Below, piece by piece: positions 6,038 to 7,403 of a stretch of DNA of 7,403 nucleotides; within the stretch, counting starts at the first letter, position 1; each line of letters opens with the position of its first letter. This stretch comes from GCA-2683825 sp965662355 (GTDB lineage Bacteria; Planctomycetota; UBA1135; GCA-002686595). The DNA lies in assembly GCA_965662355.1 (NCBI GenBank), contig CBFIHP010000055.1, positions 1-7,403 of the forward strand. The letters run 5' to 3'. The translations under genes were made by a program, and so were the position numbers. The notes under the pieces are model-generated. The model was given only the letters and a program-made list of their open reading frames with translations, did no database searches and had not been told where the DNA came from.

Positions 6038-7315
6038 TTAGTCCTTGGGAAGAACCAGCCAGCAAAGAGTTTCGTACGTTGCGGAACTTGCCGAGGCCCC
6101 GAATCCAGCAAGGTCCTCGTCGTAGTGGACGCGGGAGTTGCTATCCAGGTGGATACTCTTGGAGACAACGGCCCCGAACAGCTCGAAGTTGCTGTTGATC
6201 TCGATGTGAGCCTCTGGGGCGTAGATCGTGCCGTAAATTTCGGCGTTCGAATCGAAAGCTACATCGTCGAGGTCGACGATGACGCTGGGATCGATGATGT
6301 TATCGCTGAGGAGATTCAAGGTAACGTCTGCCGGCGTATAGGTCGTCGAAGCAATCGTCGTGTTGCTGTTCACCAGGAAGTCGTTCAGGACGAAGATCTC
6401 TACCGGCCCGTTGGTCGCATCGATGAAGACCTCGGCATTGGAATCCAGCGTGAAGCTGTCCATGACGACGGTCGCCGGACCGATGATCGTCAATGTCTTG
6501 TTGCCGTTGACCTCGAAGGAGTCGTAGGCCAGATCGCCCGGGCCGATCGAGCCACTGTTCGCGTTCCAGAACATCGGTCCCAGGGAGAGCGTCGAGGGCA
6601 CCGTGATAGGCGGCAGGGTGATGTCGGAGCTCAACGGCATCGTCGATCCGGCCACGCCTGTGTTGTGGCCGACAAGAGTGGTCGATCCGCTGACGCCGGG
6701 AATGGCGTCGCCATGGACCCAGGAATTCGACTTCAGCGTGATGTCGTTGTTGCTGCCGACATCCCCACCGGCACCTGCGTAGGCGTCCGATCCATTGCCG
6801 TTGGTGGCCTGGCTCGAGTACGAGCCCAACGAAGAGTCGTAGCTGTCGACCATGGCGTTGCTGTCCATGGTCATCCCATCGTCGCCGAAGGCACCCCAGT
6901 CGAAGAGGCTCGAGCTCTGGGACTGGACGACCACCTGGATGCTCGCTTCGGTGCGCGCATCGGATCCGGTAGCGACCAGCGAGATCAGGCCAGAGCCCAG
7001 ATCCGTCGCCGTAACGTAGTAGGAAGACGAGCCGAATGAGATCGGGTTCTGAGCGCTGCCGACGACTCCGTCACCGCCGTTGTTGAGCTCGGCCACCGCC
7101 ACGCCGACACCAGCCTCGCAGACGTACATCGTCTGGATTTGTTCACGCGATCCGCGCTCCTCTTGCCGCGATGACTTGATCACCGTGACTAGCGAGTACG
7201 ACAGCATCGCGGCCGTGCTCATCATGAAGATGGCGATCACCATCGTCGCCCCTTGGCGGCCCTGGCGCCCCCCCTGGCTCCTCGATCTCAGATACATGCT
7301 CCCCCCGTTGCCCAT
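6038..7315 (-). CDS. PilX-like minor pilin with SN-repeat solenoid passenger domain
   Basis: The N-terminus is a PilX-type pilin segment (numbering from TTG 7327): a basic leader (RSRSQGGRQGRQG), the hydrophobic stretch ATMVIAIFMMSTAAMLSYSL (27-46), then SSRQEERGSREQ and YVCEAGVGVAVAEL, matching the PilX_N layout of basic leader, Gly, hydrophobic helix lacking Glu5, and EAG. Gly26 is the probable prepilin-peptidase site. From about residue 140 comes a Ser/Asn/Asp-rich passenger with seven short SN units, among them MTMDSNAMVDSYDS, ITLKSNSWVHG, VAFDSNAEIYG, IEINSNFELFG and IHLDSNSRVHYDEDL, probably stacked as a beta-solenoid. I associate this passenger with the DUF7305 type found fused to PilX-like N-termini. 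I choose ATG 7315 (425 aa; AGGA twelve bases upstream); TTG 7327 and ATG 7297 are alternatives. It is the first gene of a pair with the HEAT-like protein. It likely sits in or is secreted by a type IV pilus or type II secretion pseudopilus; the partners are not in the window. Confidence 0.85.
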   Translation of the reverse strand: MGNGGSMYLRSRSQGGRQGRQGATMVIAIFMMSTAAMLSYSLVTVIKSSRQEERGSREQIQTMYVCEAGVGVAVAELNNGGDGVVGSAQNPISFGSSSYYVTATDLGSGLISLVATGSDARTEASIQVVVQSQSSSLFDWGAFGDDGMTMDSNAMVDSYDSSLGSYSSQATNGNGSDAYAGAGGDVGSNNDITLKSNSWVHGDAIPGVSGSTTLVGHNTGVAGSTMPLSSDITLPPITVPSTLSLGPMFWNANSGSIGPGDLAYDSFEVNGNKTLTIIGPATVVMDSFTLDSNAEVFIDATNGPVEIFVLNDFLVNSNTTIASTTYTPADVTLNLLSDNIIDPSVIVDLDDVAFDSNAEIYGTIYAPEAHIEINSNFELFGAVVSKSIHLDSNSRVHYDEDLAGFGASASSATYETLCWLVLPKD

Positions 7316-7365
7316 GTGTTTATTCAATCCTTGTTCTAGTTTCTCAGCCGAGTCGATGTTTGCAG

Positions 7366-7381
7366 GGTGCGCGTCAGCACC
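7366..7381. repeat. Short inverted repeat upstream of the PilX-like gene
   Basis: GGTGC (7366-7370) and GCACC (7377-7381) form a perfect 5-bp inverted repeat around GCGTCA, about 50 bp upstream of the PilX-like start. It could be an operator half-site pair or a weak hairpin belonging to the next gene to the right. A 5-bp stem is expected by chance at this GC content. I see no convincing promoter in the remaining sequence 7328-7403. Confidence 0.15.
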
Positions 7382-7403
7382 ACGTTTTGGCCAAGTGAAT
7401 TCT

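Noticed and set aside
6125..7039. Long open frame (304 codons) on the plus strand opposite the PilX-like gene
   Set aside because: Its translation is a featureless Val/Asp/Arg/Gly mixture, a mirror of the repetitive Asp/Ser codons of the real gene. The minus strand has clear pilin and SN-repeat motifs.
7328..7403. Sigma-54-type promoter upstream of the PilX-like gene (TTGGCC...GTGC)
   Set aside because: The GG and GC are 12 bases apart instead of the required 10, and no sigma-70 hexamer pair stands out either.

Overview
The window is a GC-rich stretch of bacterial chromosome. It comes from a draft assembly, because one gene is interrupted by a 93-base run of N. The source is a Gram-negative bacterium: there is a lipoprotein-type signal and a PilX-like type IV pilus protein. 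The gene content (actinobacterial/deltaproteobacterial-style DeoC with an adjacent aldehyde dehydrogenase, a PilX-type protein with an SN-repeat passenger, an exported HEAT-like protein) would suit a Myxococcota or other former deltaproteobacterial lineage. That placement is inference only. I see no rRNA, tRNA, CRISPR array, insertion sequence or phage gene.

Layout. (a) 1-2793, minus strand: a likely operon read from right to left, with a membrane fatty-acid hydroxylase/sterol-desaturase family protein, deoxyribose-phosphate aldolase (DeoC), and an aldehyde dehydrogenase that runs off the left edge just before its catalytic cysteine. DeoC releases acetaldehyde and glyceraldehyde 3-phosphate from deoxyribose 5-phosphate, and the dehydrogenase is well placed to oxidise the acetaldehyde. 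(b) 2816-3394, plus strand: an ASCH-domain protein with a C-terminal winged-helix-like region, divergent from (a) across only 22 bp. (c) 3391-3612, minus strand: a small 73-codon gene of unknown function, convergent with (b), the two stop codons sharing one CTAG palindrome. (d) 3651-4664, plus strand: a SAM hydrolase (SAM hydroxide adenosyltransferase, DUF62 family) that appears to start at TTG and to carry a lipoprotein signal. It contains the N run. (e) 4754-7315, minus strand: a two-gene operon with a PilX-like minor pilin carrying a repetitive solenoid-like passenger, followed 21 bp later by an exported helical-repeat (HEAT-like) protein.

The points most worth a second look are: the predicted envelope location of an enzyme that uses intracellular SAM; the evidence that the 93 N are an artefact hiding a simple 6-base contig overlap; the PilX-like/HEAT-like pair; and the compact divergent junction at 2794-2815, where both genes lack a Shine-Dalgarno sequence and may be transcribed without leaders. 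Nothing here amounts to a clearly new multi-gene system.
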